Assembly (NCBI GenBank): GCA_903837345.1
Contig: CAILUG010000058.1
Span: forward strand, 1-45,711
Reading direction: 5' to 3'
Origin: an uncultured Gammaproteobacteria bacterium
GTDB taxonomy: Bacteria > Pseudomonadota > Gammaproteobacteria > Pseudomonadales > Pseudohongiellaceae
Length of the DNA stretch: 45,711 bases
Part shown: positions 16,296-23,996 of the stretch, piece after piece
Layout of the letters: each line of letters begins with the position of its first letter
Numbering within the stretch: position 1 is the stretch's first letter
Position numbers and translations under genes: made by a program
Notes under the pieces: model-generated
The model's input: the letters and a program-made list of their open reading frames with translations, nothing else
Told to the model about the DNA's origin: nothing
Database searches by the model: none

Positions 16296-18496
16296 ATACT
16301 GTCACGCTCAATCGCCGCACCCTGCTCAAAGCTGGCGGCACACTGGTAATCAGTTTCCCGTTGCTACCGGCATTGGCACAAACCCGCACACCGGCAGCAG
16401 GGCCGCCGGACGCCAGGCAGATTGACAGCTGGATTGCGATCAACAGTGACAACACCGCGACTGTCTACCTCGGCTTTGTTGAACTTGGTCAGGGCTGCTC
16501 CACTGCCCTGCTGCAAGTGGCAGCAGAAGAACTGGACCTGGCAATGACGCAGGTCAGCACAGTACGGCACGATACCAATATCACTCCCAACCAGGGCGGC
16601 ACCTACTCGAGTGCAGCCATGCATCGTGGTGCCCCACAGGTACAACGCGCCGCAGCTGAAGCCCGGCAAGCATTGCTGGCACTGGCCGCCCAGCGCCTGC
16701 AATTGCCGGTCGACCGGTTGCGGGTGGAAAACGGCATCGTGTCCGGTCGAGGTGACGACAACGCTTCTGTTACCTACGGCGAGTTGATCGGCGACAAACA
16801 GTTCAAGCTGGCGTTCACCGGCACTGCGCCGCTGAAAGATCCTGCCACTTACAAACTGGTCACCAAACCTTTGCCGCGCAATGACATCCCGCTCAAGGCC
16901 AAAGGCAGCTATGCTTTCATGCAGCACCAGCGTCTGCCCGGCATGTTGCATGGCCGCATCGTGCGGCCGCGCGGTCAGGGCGCCTACAAGGATGGCGTGC
17001 AGATTGTCAGTGTCGATGCTGCTTCGATCGCGGGAATCGCTGGTGCCAAAGTGTTGCGGCAAGGCAACTTCCTGGGCGTGGTAGCACCACGCGAATGGGA
17101 TGCAGTGCGCGCGGCCCAGCAATTGAAAGTGCAATGGAGGCAACCGGCCAACTTGCCAGGCAATGCCGACTTGTTCAAACGCATGCAAGCATCTGCACCA
17201 GATGACCGTGTTGCCCGCGATGAAGGCGATCTCGCAGCGATCAAGACTGCTGCGGTGACCAGTGAATTCACCGGCTATGGCCCCTATCAGGCGCATGTGC
17301 CGTTTGCACCCAATTGCGCACTGGCCGATGTCAAAGGCGATGGTGCGCTGGTGCTGTGCTCATCGCAGGATATCTATAACACCCGCACCAATGTGTCCGC
17401 GCTGCTCGGACTCAAGCCCGAACAGGTACGCGTGCAATACCACGATGGCGCCGGCACATTCGGACATTCCTGCTGGGATGACGTAGCACAGGCAGCTGCG
17501 TTGATGTCGCAGTTGTGTGGCGCACCGGTGCGCGTGCAATTCATGCGGTGGGACGAACACGGCTGGGACACCTACGGCCCCGCCCATCTCGGCAAAGTCA
17601 AAGCCAGCGCTACAGCCGACGGCAAACTGCTGACCTATGAATATCACGGCTGGCAGCATCACTGGGCGCTGATTGAAACCACCGAGCAAAGCGGCAAAGG
17701 CACCGCTGCCGCTGAATGGCCAGCCATGTCAGCGATGCAGATCAACCCTTTGGTTTTGGGTGGCCAGTACAAGATTCCCAATATCAAACTGGTGAACCAT
17801 CATGTGCCGGGCGTGGACTATCTGAAAGGGGCGTGGCTGCGCTCGCCGCTGGATCTGGCGATGGCGTTTGCTTCCGAGCAAGCCATTGACGATCTGGCGT
17901 TCAAACTGGGTCGCGACGCTTATGAGTTTCGCTTGCAGAACATGGTCGATGAACACTGGATCGGGGTACTGCAAGCTGCAGCCAAAGCCGCCAACTGGCA
18001 GGCGCGGCCTTCTGCCAAAAATCTGTCGAAGGCAGAAGTGGTCACTGGCCGCGGCATTGGCCTCGGCACGCACCTCGCTTCATGGGGCGGCGCGGTGGCC
18101 GAGGTCGAAGTGAATCGCAAGACCGGCATGGTACGCGTGCTGCATATCGCCGGAGCGATTGATGCCGGCCGTGTAGTCAATCCGTCCAATGTCGAGAACC
18201 AGTTGATCGGTCAGCTGACGCAGGCAGCCAGCCGCATGCTGCATGAAGAGGTTACCTTCAATACCACTAACGTCACCAGTCTCGACTGGTCCACTTATCC
18301 TATTCTGCGCTTTGCCGAAGCGCCACGCATCACACCGGTGATCGTGCAACGCATTCAGGATGAACCATTGGGCGCCGGCGAAGAAGTCATGGCAGCAGCT
18401 GCTGCTGCCATTGCCAATGCCTTCTTCGATGCCACCGGCAAACGCATGGACCGGTTTCCGTTCACGCCAGAGCGGGTGCTGGCAACATTGGGTTGA
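16292..18496 (+). CDS. Moco-binding subunit of a xanthine dehydrogenase-family hydroxylase, Tat-exported (IorB-like)
   Basis: 734 residues from the ATG at 16292; upstream codons in the open frame overlap the small subunit. A twin-arginine signal is visible (NRRTLLKAGG at residues 7-16, then a hydrophobic stretch to ALAQ), so the holoenzyme should act in the periplasm. Family features are VYLGFVELGQGCSTAL (Moco-binding Q loop), QGGTYSSAAMHRG, GAGTFGHSCWDD, GAWLRSPLD, and the catalytic Glu697 in PLGAGEEVMAAA. Substrate cannot be read from sequence; IorB-type enzymes hydroxylate N-heterocycles or oxidise aldehydes. It sits between its 2Fe-2S partner and a cytochrome c gene that could take the electrons. 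Confidence 0.92.
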   Translation: MNTVTLNRRTLLKAGGTLVISFPLLPALAQTRTPAAGPPDARQIDSWIAINSDNTATVYLGFVELGQGCSTALLQVAAEELDLAMTQVSTVRHDTNITPNQGGTYSSAAMHRGAPQVQRAAAEARQALLALAAQRLQLPVDRLRVENGIVSGRGDDNASVTYGELIGDKQFKLAFTGTAPLKDPATYKLVTKPLPRNDIPLKAKGSYAFMQHQRLPGMLHGRIVRPRGQGAYKDGVQIVSVDAASIAGIAGAKVLRQGNFLGVVAPREWDAVRAAQQLKVQWRQPANLPGNADLFKRMQASAPDDRVARDEGDLAAIKTAAVTSEFTGYGPYQAHVPFAPNCALADVKGDGALVLCSSQDIYNTRTNVSALLGLKPEQVRVQYHDGAGTFGHSCWDDVAQAAALMSQLCGAPVRVQFMRWDEHGWDTYGPAHLGKVKASATADGKLLTYEYHGWQHHWALIETTEQSGKGTAAAEWPAMSAMQINPLVLGGQYKIPNIKLVNHHVPGVDYLKGAWLRSPLDLAMAFASEQAIDDLAFKLGRDAYEFRLQNMVDEHWIGVLQAAAKAANWQARPSAKNLSKAEVVTGRGIGLGTHLASWGGAVAEVEVNRKTGMVRVLHIAGAIDAGRVVNPSNVENQLIGQLTQAASRMLHEEVTFNTTNVTSLDWSTYPILRFAEAPRITPVIVQRIQDEPLGAGEEVMAAAAAAIANAFFDATGKRMDRFPFTPERVLATLG

Positions 18497-18502
18497 AGGC
18501 GG

Positions 18503-18868
18503 ATGCGCAGCGACTTCCGTTTCATGCTGGCAACACTGCTGTGGTTTGCGGATGCCGGCAATGCGCAAACCACGCAAGCTGTGGTTGCAACGGATCCCCA
18601 GGCCGTAAAGGCAAACCTGCAAAAAGCCTTGCAGGATTTGCCTGAAGGTCCCGGCAAGGTGCTGACTGCCGTTGCCTGCACCCGCTGCCATAATCTGGCC
18701 GGGCTTACTGCCTACAACGGTTACTGGAATCGCGTCCAATGGCTGGCCATGGTGGAAAACATGGTAAAACACGGAGCTGCGCTGGATGCGTCACAGATAA
18801 CGGCGGTAACTGATTATCTGAACGACACATACGGCCGCCGATCCTTGCAGTCACAACAGACACCATGA
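18503..18868 (+). CDS. Small monohaem c-type cytochrome
   Basis: 121 residues with a probable N-terminal signal (LATLLWFADAGNAQ) and a single haem-attachment motif, Cys59-Thr-Arg-Cys62-His63 (VACTRCHNLAG). The region after it, RVQWLAMVENMVKHGAALDASQ, offers Met ligands and resembles the compact cytochrome domains that accompany periplasmic dehydrogenases. It starts 6 bases after the Moco subunit, with AAGGCGG directly before the ATG. The likely role, inferred from position, is electron acceptor for the exported molybdenum hydroxylase. Confidence 0.8.
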   Translation: MRSDFRFMLATLLWFADAGNAQTTQAVVATDPQAVKANLQKALQDLPEGPGKVLTAVACTRCHNLAGLTAYNGYWNRVQWLAMVENMVKHGAALDASQITAVTDYLNDTYGRRSLQSQQTP

Positions 18869-18890
18869 CATTCATGCAGAGGGAAACATC

Positions 18891-19970
18891 ATGATCAATA
18901 CAGCGAGAGCAGTGGGCAAGCTCACTCCGGGTTTGGTTGCAAGTCTGGTTACAAGCCTGGTTATCGGTCTGTCGGGCTCATTGCATGCCCAGCAGGTCCG
19001 CATCATCCAGACCAATTCCCACAGCGATGTGATCTCGCTGATTGATCCTGCGACCCAGACTGTGGTCGGTGAAATCCATGGCATTCCTGTCAATCACGGC
19101 GCTGCGGCGGCGCCCGATGGCAGCCGTTTGTATTTCAGCAGCGAGGCGAAAACCACGCTGGACGTGGTGGATACCAAAACACTGAAAATCGTCAAGGAGA
19201 TTCCGCTCACCGCCCGCCCCAACAACATCACCATCGGCAAGGACGGCCGCTTCGTTTACGTGGGCATCATGGAAGGCGATGGCGGTCTTGATGTCATCGA
19301 TACGCAGTCGCTGGCCAAAGTACGCCACATCAATACCGGCGGCCGCGTGCACAACCCTTATGTCACACCTGATGGCCGCTATGTAGTGGCCGGCATGTTT
19401 GGCGGTGCCAATAATCTTGCCGTGTTTGATACTGCCACTGACCAGGGCGTGTTTGCGTTGTATCCGCCCCGCAATGGCAACCAGGGAGATGCCCTCGACG
19501 GTATCCGCCCTGTCACTTTCGACACCAACGCCGACGGCTCTACCCATAACATGTATGTACAGCTTTCGGATTATCACGGCTTCACGGTGATAGATTTTGC
19601 CAACAGGAAGGAAATTGCCCGCATCGAACTGCCGTCAATTCCGTCGGAGCAACGGGTAGCGGAGGGAACCTACAACCGTGCCCCCTCACATGGCATTGGT
19701 GTTGCGCCCGATGGACATACGCTGTGGGTCTGCAGCCGGCTGAACGGACATGTTTATGCCTATTCCCTGCCCGAGCTGAAATTGATCGGCGCGGTAAAAG
19801 TGGGCAGTCACCCGGACTGGCTTACTTTCAGCCCCGACGGCCGCTTTGCCTACGTGGCCAATGGTGAAAGCAATAACGTGTCGGTAATCGACATCAAGGC
19901 AGTCAGGGAAGTGACACGCATTGCCGTGCACGATGCCCCCAAACGCAACATCACGGCTGTTTTCAGATAA
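18891..19970 (+). CDS. Periplasmic YVTN-family beta-propeller protein
   Basis: 359 residues with a signal peptide ending near SLHAQQ. It has repeated YVTN/NHL-like blades: DVISLIDPATQTVVGEI, AAPDGSRLYFSSEA, TLDVVDTKTLKIVKEI, IGKDGRFVYVGI, VTPDGRYVVAGM, GVAPDGHTLWVCS and FSPDGRFAYVANGESNNVSVIDI. This predicts a seven-bladed propeller. GAGGGAAAC is the Shine-Dalgarno. It is the last gene of the molybdenum-hydroxylase operon, 22 bases after the cytochrome gene. Such propellers often accompany periplasmic quinoprotein or haem enzymes, but a catalytic or binding role here is inference. Confidence 0.85.
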   Translation: MINTARAVGKLTPGLVASLVTSLVIGLSGSLHAQQVRIIQTNSHSDVISLIDPATQTVVGEIHGIPVNHGAAAAPDGSRLYFSSEAKTTLDVVDTKTLKIVKEIPLTARPNNITIGKDGRFVYVGIMEGDGGLDVIDTQSLAKVRHINTGGRVHNPYVTPDGRYVVAGMFGGANNLAVFDTATDQGVFALYPPRNGNQGDALDGIRPVTFDTNADGSTHNMYVQLSDYHGFTVIDFANRKEIARIELPSIPSEQRVAEGTYNRAPSHGIGVAPDGHTLWVCSRLNGHVYAYSLPELKLIGAVKVGSHPDWLTFSPDGRFAYVANGESNNVSVIDIKAVREVTRIAVHDAPKRNITAVFR

Positions 19971-19994
19971 GCGGAAGGCGCTGATGCACTTTTC

Positions 19995-20024
19995 TTGTAC
20001 ATGTAATTGTCCCGGCGGCATACT
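19995..20024 (+). promoter_or_regulatory. Possible promoter of the glycosyltransferase gene
   Basis: TTGTAC (19995-20000), an 18-base spacer and CATACT (20019-20024) resemble a sigma70 promoter about 33 bases before the chosen start of the GT2 gene. Confidence 0.35.
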
Positions 20025-20056
20025 GCAAGCGTGTCCCGACCATGGTGAATGACTGC

Positions 20057-20812
20057 ATGCCTTTGCCCGCAAGTGTGTACCTGATTACCCGCAATGAAGC
20101 CGGCAATCTGCGCCGGTTGCTGCCGTCGCTGCAGAACTTTGCCGAAGTGATCGTGGTCGATTCCGGCAGCACAGATGACACCGTGCAAGTCGCACAAGGG
20201 TTTGCCAATACCAAAGTGAGCTACCGGGCATGGAGCGGCTTCAGCGACCAGAAGAGTCATGCACTCTCGCTTTGTACCCAGCCGTGGGTACTGAATCTGG
20301 ATGCCGACGAAGCACTCACACCCGAGCTGCTTGCAGCAATGCAAAACCTCATCACAGCAGATGATGCCGATGCGCTGGCATGCGAGCGCATCCTGCTGCG
20401 CTGGGGCAAGCGCCCGCGCAATTTCAGCAAGAAAGATATCCTGATACGTTTTTTCCGGCGTGGCTGCGGCCACTATGAAGCTGCCAAAGTGCATGAACGC
20501 ATCGAAATCAGCGGTCGCATCAAGCACACCGGCGCCACCATGCTGCATTATGAAAATCTTGCTTTCACTGAGCGCATGGCCAAGTCCAACCAGTACAGCC
20601 AGCTCAAGGCCGAAGACAAATATGCCAAAGGGGCACGTTGCACCATCTGGCACTTGCTGCTGGTGTTCCCGGTTTCCTTTCTGGCCTGCTATCTGGGAAA
20701 AGGATTTTTCCTGGATGGTGGCGAAGGCGTGCTCACCAGCATGAACCATGCGTATTACAACTTCATGAAATACGCGAAACTGTGGGAACTGCACAATCAA
20801 CGGACCAGTTGA
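20057..20812 (+). CDS. Family 2 glycosyltransferase, WaaE/KdtX-like
   Basis: Inverting GT-A glycosyltransferase, probably adding a sugar to the LPS inner core at the cytoplasmic face. Visible features are the N-terminal YLITRNEAGNLRRLLPSL, the nucleotide-binding VVDSGSTDDT, the metal-binding LNLDADEALTPEL, and the C-terminal ARCTIWHLLLVFPVSFLACYLGKGFFLDGGEG typical of the WaaE/KdtX group, where the hydrophobic part may associate with the membrane. I chose the ATG at 20057, with GGTGA about 9 bases upstream; an ATG at 20042 would add five residues. It converges on a heptosyltransferase-like gene, with stop codons directly abutting as TGATCA. Confidence 0.88.
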   Translation: MPLPASVYLITRNEAGNLRRLLPSLQNFAEVIVVDSGSTDDTVQVAQGFANTKVSYRAWSGFSDQKSHALSLCTQPWVLNLDADEALTPELLAAMQNLITADDADALACERILLRWGKRPRNFSKKDILIRFFRRGCGHYEAAKVHERIEISGRIKHTGATMLHYENLAFTERMAKSNQYSQLKAEDKYAKGARCTIWHLLLVFPVSFLACYLGKGFFLDGGEGVLTSMNHAYYNFMKYAKLWELHNQRTS

Positions 20813-21895
20813 TCACCGCAGTATTGGCGCAAGCTGATCCAGTACCTGCCGGGGCGTAATCGATGTCAGACAGCGATGCTGGTGTACACATTGATGCTTC
20901 GTGCATTCCGCACTGCAAACCTCGCTGCTTTTCAGCACGCTGGCGGTTGGCGACAGTGGTCCCCACAACGCGACACTGGTCGGCCCGAAAATCACCAGCC
21001 CCGGCACGCCCTTCGCTGCGGCCAGATGAAACGGACCGCTGTCATTGCCGACGATGGCACTGACACTGCCAAAATATTGCGCCAGCTCTGCCAGTGACAG
21101 CTGGTTGCACAGATTGACGATGCCTGTGTGTGGCTGCGGCACCAGCGCAAGCACTGCCGCAATTTCTTCTGCGTCCTGGCCAGCGCCGATAAACACCAGC
21201 TGGCGACCCTCGCGACACAAAGCCTGGCACAGCTCGGCAAAATACTGTTGCGGCCATTTCTTGTAAGCCTTGGTGGCACCGGCATGCAGCACCACTTGCT
21301 GCTTGCTGGTATCCACGCCCAGCGCTTGCAAGTGCGATTGCAGTTGTGTCGATAACGGCTCCTGCGGCAACCGCAGATACCCGGGCTGCGAAGGCGGCAA
21401 TCCGAGTGCGGCAAACACCTCCTGGAAACTGTACCAGCGATGCTGTTGCTCCGCCGGGCGCGCAGCAAAGTTGACCGGGACTACATGGTTATAACCAAAA
21501 CCGTGACGTGTACTGCTGCACCCCAGCCTGAATTTGGCACCAGACAGCTGCGTGAGCCGGTGCGAGACCGAGTCTTCTTCAATGTTGAAAGCAATATCGG
21601 CCCTGAAAGCGCGGATCTGCCGCAGGCACTGCAAGTAAATCTGCAACTTGCGCAAACCGCTGGACTGTTTTATCTGACGACGCGGATAGGGAATCAGGAC
21701 TTCAGGCGGCAATGCCAATGCCAGCAATTCGGCATAACCGGCATCCACCACCAGCCTGAACGTGATATTGCGTGCGGCGCACCAGGCTGCGAATTCCTGG
21801 ATCAGGCGACCTGCAATCAGCAGATTGCCAAGGTAGCGCGTCGGATTGACCAGAATTATACGTGCGGGATGCTGGGGGAGATCGGCTACAGACAA
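20813..21895 (-). CDS. Family 9 glycosyltransferase, heptosyltransferase-like
   Basis: 360 residues of GT-B fold, resembling ADP-heptose:LPS heptosyltransferases. The N-terminal domain begins [16 protein letters not shown]. The C-terminal nucleotide-sugar domain shows [31 protein letters not shown] and [24 protein letters not shown], the standard GT9 signature. The C-terminal region [16 protein letters not shown] is rich in Cys. With the neighbouring WaaE-like GT2 it suggests a small LPS-core locus. It is divergent from the GntR-PurM gene; both promoters must lie in 21896-22010. Which heptose or other sugar it transfers cannot be told. Confidence 0.9.
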   Translation of the reverse strand: MSVADLPQHPARIILVNPTRYLGNLLIAGRLIQEFAAWCAARNITFRLVVDAGYAELLALALPPEVLIPYPRRQIKQSSGLRKLQIYLQCLRQIRAFRADIAFNIEEDSVSHRLTQLSGAKFRLGCSSTRHGFGYNHVVPVNFAARPAEQQHRWYSFQEVFAALGLPPSQPGYLRLPQEPLSTQLQSHLQALGVDTSKQQVVLHAGATKAYKKWPQQYFAELCQALCREGRQLVFIGAGQDAEEIAAVLALVPQPHTGIVNLCNQLSLAELAQYFGSVSAIVGNDSGPFHLAAAKGVPGLVIFGPTSVALWGPLSPTASVLKSSEVCSAECTKHQCVHQHRCLTSITPRQVLDQLAPILR

Positions 21896-21954
21896 AGGAG
21901 AAACTCAACGGCCGGAACACAGCATGTATTGTAAAACAAAATGCTGCTGCCTGT

Positions 21955-21983
21955 TTGATGGGCGGCTGGCATTTCTGTATCAT
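21955..21983 (+). promoter_or_regulatory. Sigma70-type promoter of the GntR-PurM fusion gene
   Basis: TTGATG (21955-21960), exactly 17 bases, then TATCAT (21978-21983). This is a good match to the sigma70 consensus and predicts a start near 21990, with a leader of about 20 bases before the ATG at 22011. The -10 lies inside the inverted repeat listed next. Confidence 0.6.
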
Positions 21984-21997
21984 GACTGTGATACAGA
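21974..21997. promoter_or_regulatory. Inverted-repeat operator overlapping the -10 of the GntR-PurM gene
   Basis: Perfect 9-base arms TCTGTATCA and TGATACAGA are separated by 6 bases (TGACTG). The site covers the predicted -10 and transcription start, 13 bases before the ATG. Dimeric GntR-family regulators bind such dyads, and a dyad over its own -10 is the classical layout for autorepression. Binding by the encoded protein is inference. Confidence 0.6.
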
Positions 21998-22010
21998 TAC
22001 CGGAGCCCGC

Positions 22011-23420
22011 ATGAAACTCAAACTCGACCCCAAAGCCGCTACGCCCGTGTTTCAGCAATTTGTTGAACAGGTGCATTTCCTGATCAACACCGGCGAACTG
22101 GCCGCTGGCAGCAAGCTGCCGTCGATCCGGGTGCTGGCTGACAAGCACAAGCTGGCCATCAATACCGTCGCCAAGGCAATGCGGCAGCTGGAGTTTCGCG
22201 GTCTGATCCAGGCACAGCCTCGCAGCGGCTTTGTGGTGGCAAACAAGGACGCCAGCATCGGCCGCTATCAGGCGCGTGGCGTGTCGAGTGACAAAACCGA
22301 AGTGCACAAGGTGGTCGACAAGCTCGACCATGGCCTGTTCAGGCACGCCTTCTGCAAGATCACTGAAGACTTCCTTACCGGCAACCCCGACTGCTGCAAC
22401 GTCATCCATGCCGACGGCAGTGGCACCAAGTCCATCCTCGGCTACCTGGCCTACAAGGAAACCGGCTCCGCATCCGTTTTCCACGGCATCGCCCAGGACT
22501 CCATCGTGATGAACCTCGACGACTTGTTGTGCGTGGGCGTCAACGGCCGCATCCTGATCGCCAATACCGTCAACCGCAACGCACTCAACTGCCCCGGTGA
22601 AGTGGTGGCAGCATTGATCGAAGGCAGTGAAAGCTATCTGGCCAAACTGCGCAGCCTCGGCGTCAAGATTTACAGCGGCGGCGGTGAGACGGCGGATGTC
22701 GGCGACCTCACCGGCACCCTGGTGGTCGACAGCACAGCAGTGGCTGTAATGCGCAAACACGATGTGCTGACTGCTGCCACCATCAAGCCAGGCCTGGTCA
22801 TCGTCGGCCTGTCATCCACCGGCCAGGCCAGTTATGAAGACAGGGAAAACAGCGGCATCGGCAGCAACGGCCTCACCAGCGCCCGTCACGAAATGCTGTC
22901 GTCGTATTACGCTGACAACTATCCGGAAACATTCGACAGCAACGTCCCCGCCGACCTGCGCTATTGCGGTCCCTACCGGTTGCATGACCCCTTGCCCGGC
23001 TCAGAACTGACGGTGGGGGATGCGCTGTTGTCCCCTACCCGCTCCTATGCACCCGTTATCTACCAGTTGCTGGAAGCACATCCAGGCTTGATCAAAGGCC
23101 TGATCCATTGTTCAGGCGGTGCCCAGACCAAATGCCTGAAATTCAGCAGCAACATCCATTTCATCAAGGACAGGCTGTTCCCCACGCCTCCCATCTTCAA
23201 GACCATCCAGAAAGTGTCCGGCACCGCCTGGAAGGAAATGTACAAGGTGTTCAACATGGGCCATCGCATGGAAGTCTATTGCACGCCCACGGCAGCCAAA
23301 ACCGTGATCAAGGTGGCCAAGGGTTTCAATATCGAAGCGAAGGTGATTGGACGCACAGAAGCGTCAAAGGGGGGCAACAAGCTGAGCTTGACCCACAAGG
23401 GACAGGTATTTACTTACTAG
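22011..23420 (+). CDS. Fusion of GntR-family (YtrA-like) winged helix-turn-helix to a Bacteroidetes-type PurM/AIR synthase domain
   Basis: 469 residues from the ATG at 22011. Residues 8-77 form a GntR winged helix ([53 protein letters not shown]). From about 88 to the end is a complete PurM-superfamily protein, most like the AIR synthase (aminoimidazole ribotide synthase) of Bacteroidetes: HADGSGTKS (133-141), [20 protein letters not shown] (224-233), [31 protein letters not shown] (366-374) and NMGHRMEVY (415-423). PurM converts FGAM to AIR with ATP in purine synthesis. Key nucleotide and substrate motifs look intact, so it may be an enzyme, a purine-sensing regulator, or both. It has its own promoter and dyad operator. 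A laterally acquired purM joined to a host HTH is a plausible origin. Confidence 0.88.
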   Translation: MKLKLDPKAATPVFQQFVEQVHFLINTGELAAGSKLPSIRVLADKHKLAINTVAKAMRQLEFRGLIQAQPRSGFVVANKDASIGRYQARGVSSDKTEVHKVVDKLDHGLFRHAFCKITEDFLTGNPDCCNVIHADGSGTKSILGYLAYKETGSASVFHGIAQDSIVMNLDDLLCVGVNGRILIANTVNRNALNCPGEVVAALIEGSESYLAKLRSLGVKIYSGGGETADVGDLTGTLVVDSTAVAVMRKHDVLTAATIKPGLVIVGLSSTGQASYEDRENSGIGSNGLTSARHEMLSSYYADNYPETFDSNVPADLRYCGPYRLHDPLPGSELTVGDALLSPTRSYAPVIYQLLEAHPGLIKGLIHCSGGAQTKCLKFSSNIHFIKDRLFPTPPIFKTIQKVSGTAWKEMYKVFNMGHRMEVYCTPTAAKTVIKVAKGFNIEAKVIGRTEASKGGNKLSLTHKGQVFTY

Positions 23421-23481
23421 GTGCTTGCCAGGCTATTCACCAGGCTATTCACCAGACTACAAAACTGCGGCAGTGCCATAA

Positions 23482-23516
23482 ATTTGTCCCGCCCGGCAGG
23501 GCCGGACGGGACAAAT
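23482..23516. terminator. Strong hairpin between converging GntR-PurM and csp genes
   Basis: Inverted repeat ATTTGTCCCG/CGGGACAAAT extended inward by CCGGC/GCCGG, with one C-A mismatch and a 3-base loop. It lies between two converging genes. On the minus strand it is followed by a short TTTATG, and there is no long T tract on either side. It probably acts as a shared transcription end signal, with possible protection of mRNA ends. Confidence 0.6.
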
Positions 23517-23547
23517 CAACTGCTATACGGCTACAAGCTCTTGGTAA

Positions 23548-23754
23548 TTACAGAGCTTTTACTTTGTTTGCGCATGGGCCTTTCTGGCCCTGGCCAACTT
23601 CAAACTCCACTTTCTGGCCTTCATTCAGAGTGGCATATTTGCCACCTGCCTGAATTTCAGAATGGTGAACAAACAGATCTTTGCCACCGTCATCAGGAGT
23701 AATGAAACCGAAACCTTTGTCGGCGTTGAACCACTTAACTGTACCTTTACTCAT
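23548..23754 (-). CDS. Cold-shock protein of the CspA family
   Basis: 68-residue single-domain RNA chaperone (OB fold). It has RNP1 KGFGFIT and RNP2 DLFVHHSEI, the N-terminal [16 protein letters not shown] and the ending [10 protein letters not shown]. It binds single-stranded RNA/DNA and melts secondary structure. The start overlaps the stop of a short hydrophobic upstream frame as ATGA. A hairpin terminator lies about 30 bases after the stop. Which paralogue it is (cold-induced or growth-phase) cannot be told from the sequence. Confidence 0.95.
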   Translation of the reverse strand: MSKGTVKWFNADKGFGFITPDDGGKDLFVHHSEIQAGGKYATLNEGQKVEFEVGQGQKGPCANKVKAL

Positions 23755-23885
23755 ATTAATGTCTTCATGTTGAGGTGAAAATGAATGACTGTAAGCACTA
23801 TCACCATCGCGCCAACAGCTTCCAGAACGCTGAGAGTACCATTCAAACCGCCCGATAGCACATAAATGCTGGTAAAGATGGCCAC
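23751..23885 (-). CDS. Possible 44-residue membrane peptide coupled to csp
   Basis: An open frame from GTG at 23885 encodes about 44 residues with one strongly hydrophobic segment ([18 protein letters not shown]), preceded by [13 protein letters not shown]. Its stop overlaps the csp ATG as ATGA, a classical translational-coupling arrangement. No Shine-Dalgarno is visible before the GTG, and upstream in-frame starts are possible. It may be a real leader peptide, or only part of the csp 5' untranslated region with a chance open frame. Confidence 0.35.
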   Translation of the reverse strand: MAIFTSIYVLSGGLNGTLSVLEAVGAMVIVLTVIHFHLNMKTLI

Positions 23886-23944
23886 TCTATGCAAGAAAAG
23901 GCCCGGAAACCCTGCCGCTACCCCCCTGAAAAACTGGCAACCGC

Positions 23945-23986
23945 CCCAAAATCCGCTATTTTGGGCTGAAACAACGGAAACCGTTG
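23945..23986 (+). promoter_or_regulatory. Two tandem inverted repeats upstream of the adenylation-carrier gene
   Basis: CCCAAAAT/ATTTTGGG with a 5-base spacer (23945-23965), then CAACGG/CCGTTG with a 3-base spacer (23972-23986), ending 10 bases before the ATG at 23997. Either could be an operator or a leader-RNA hairpin. Neither is followed by a T tract, so they are not simple terminators. Confidence 0.4.
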
Positions 23987-23996
23987 CGGTGCGCCC

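Noticed and set aside
21702-22760. Minus-strand open frame of 352 codons across the GT9/GntR-PurM junction
   Set aside because: Runs over two well-supported genes on both sides and has no recognisable motif.
23428-23457. 12-base tandem repeat (CCAGGCTATTCA twice, then CCAGACT)
   Set aside because: Only two copies, short, in a gene-free spacer; no sign of a CRISPR or functional array.
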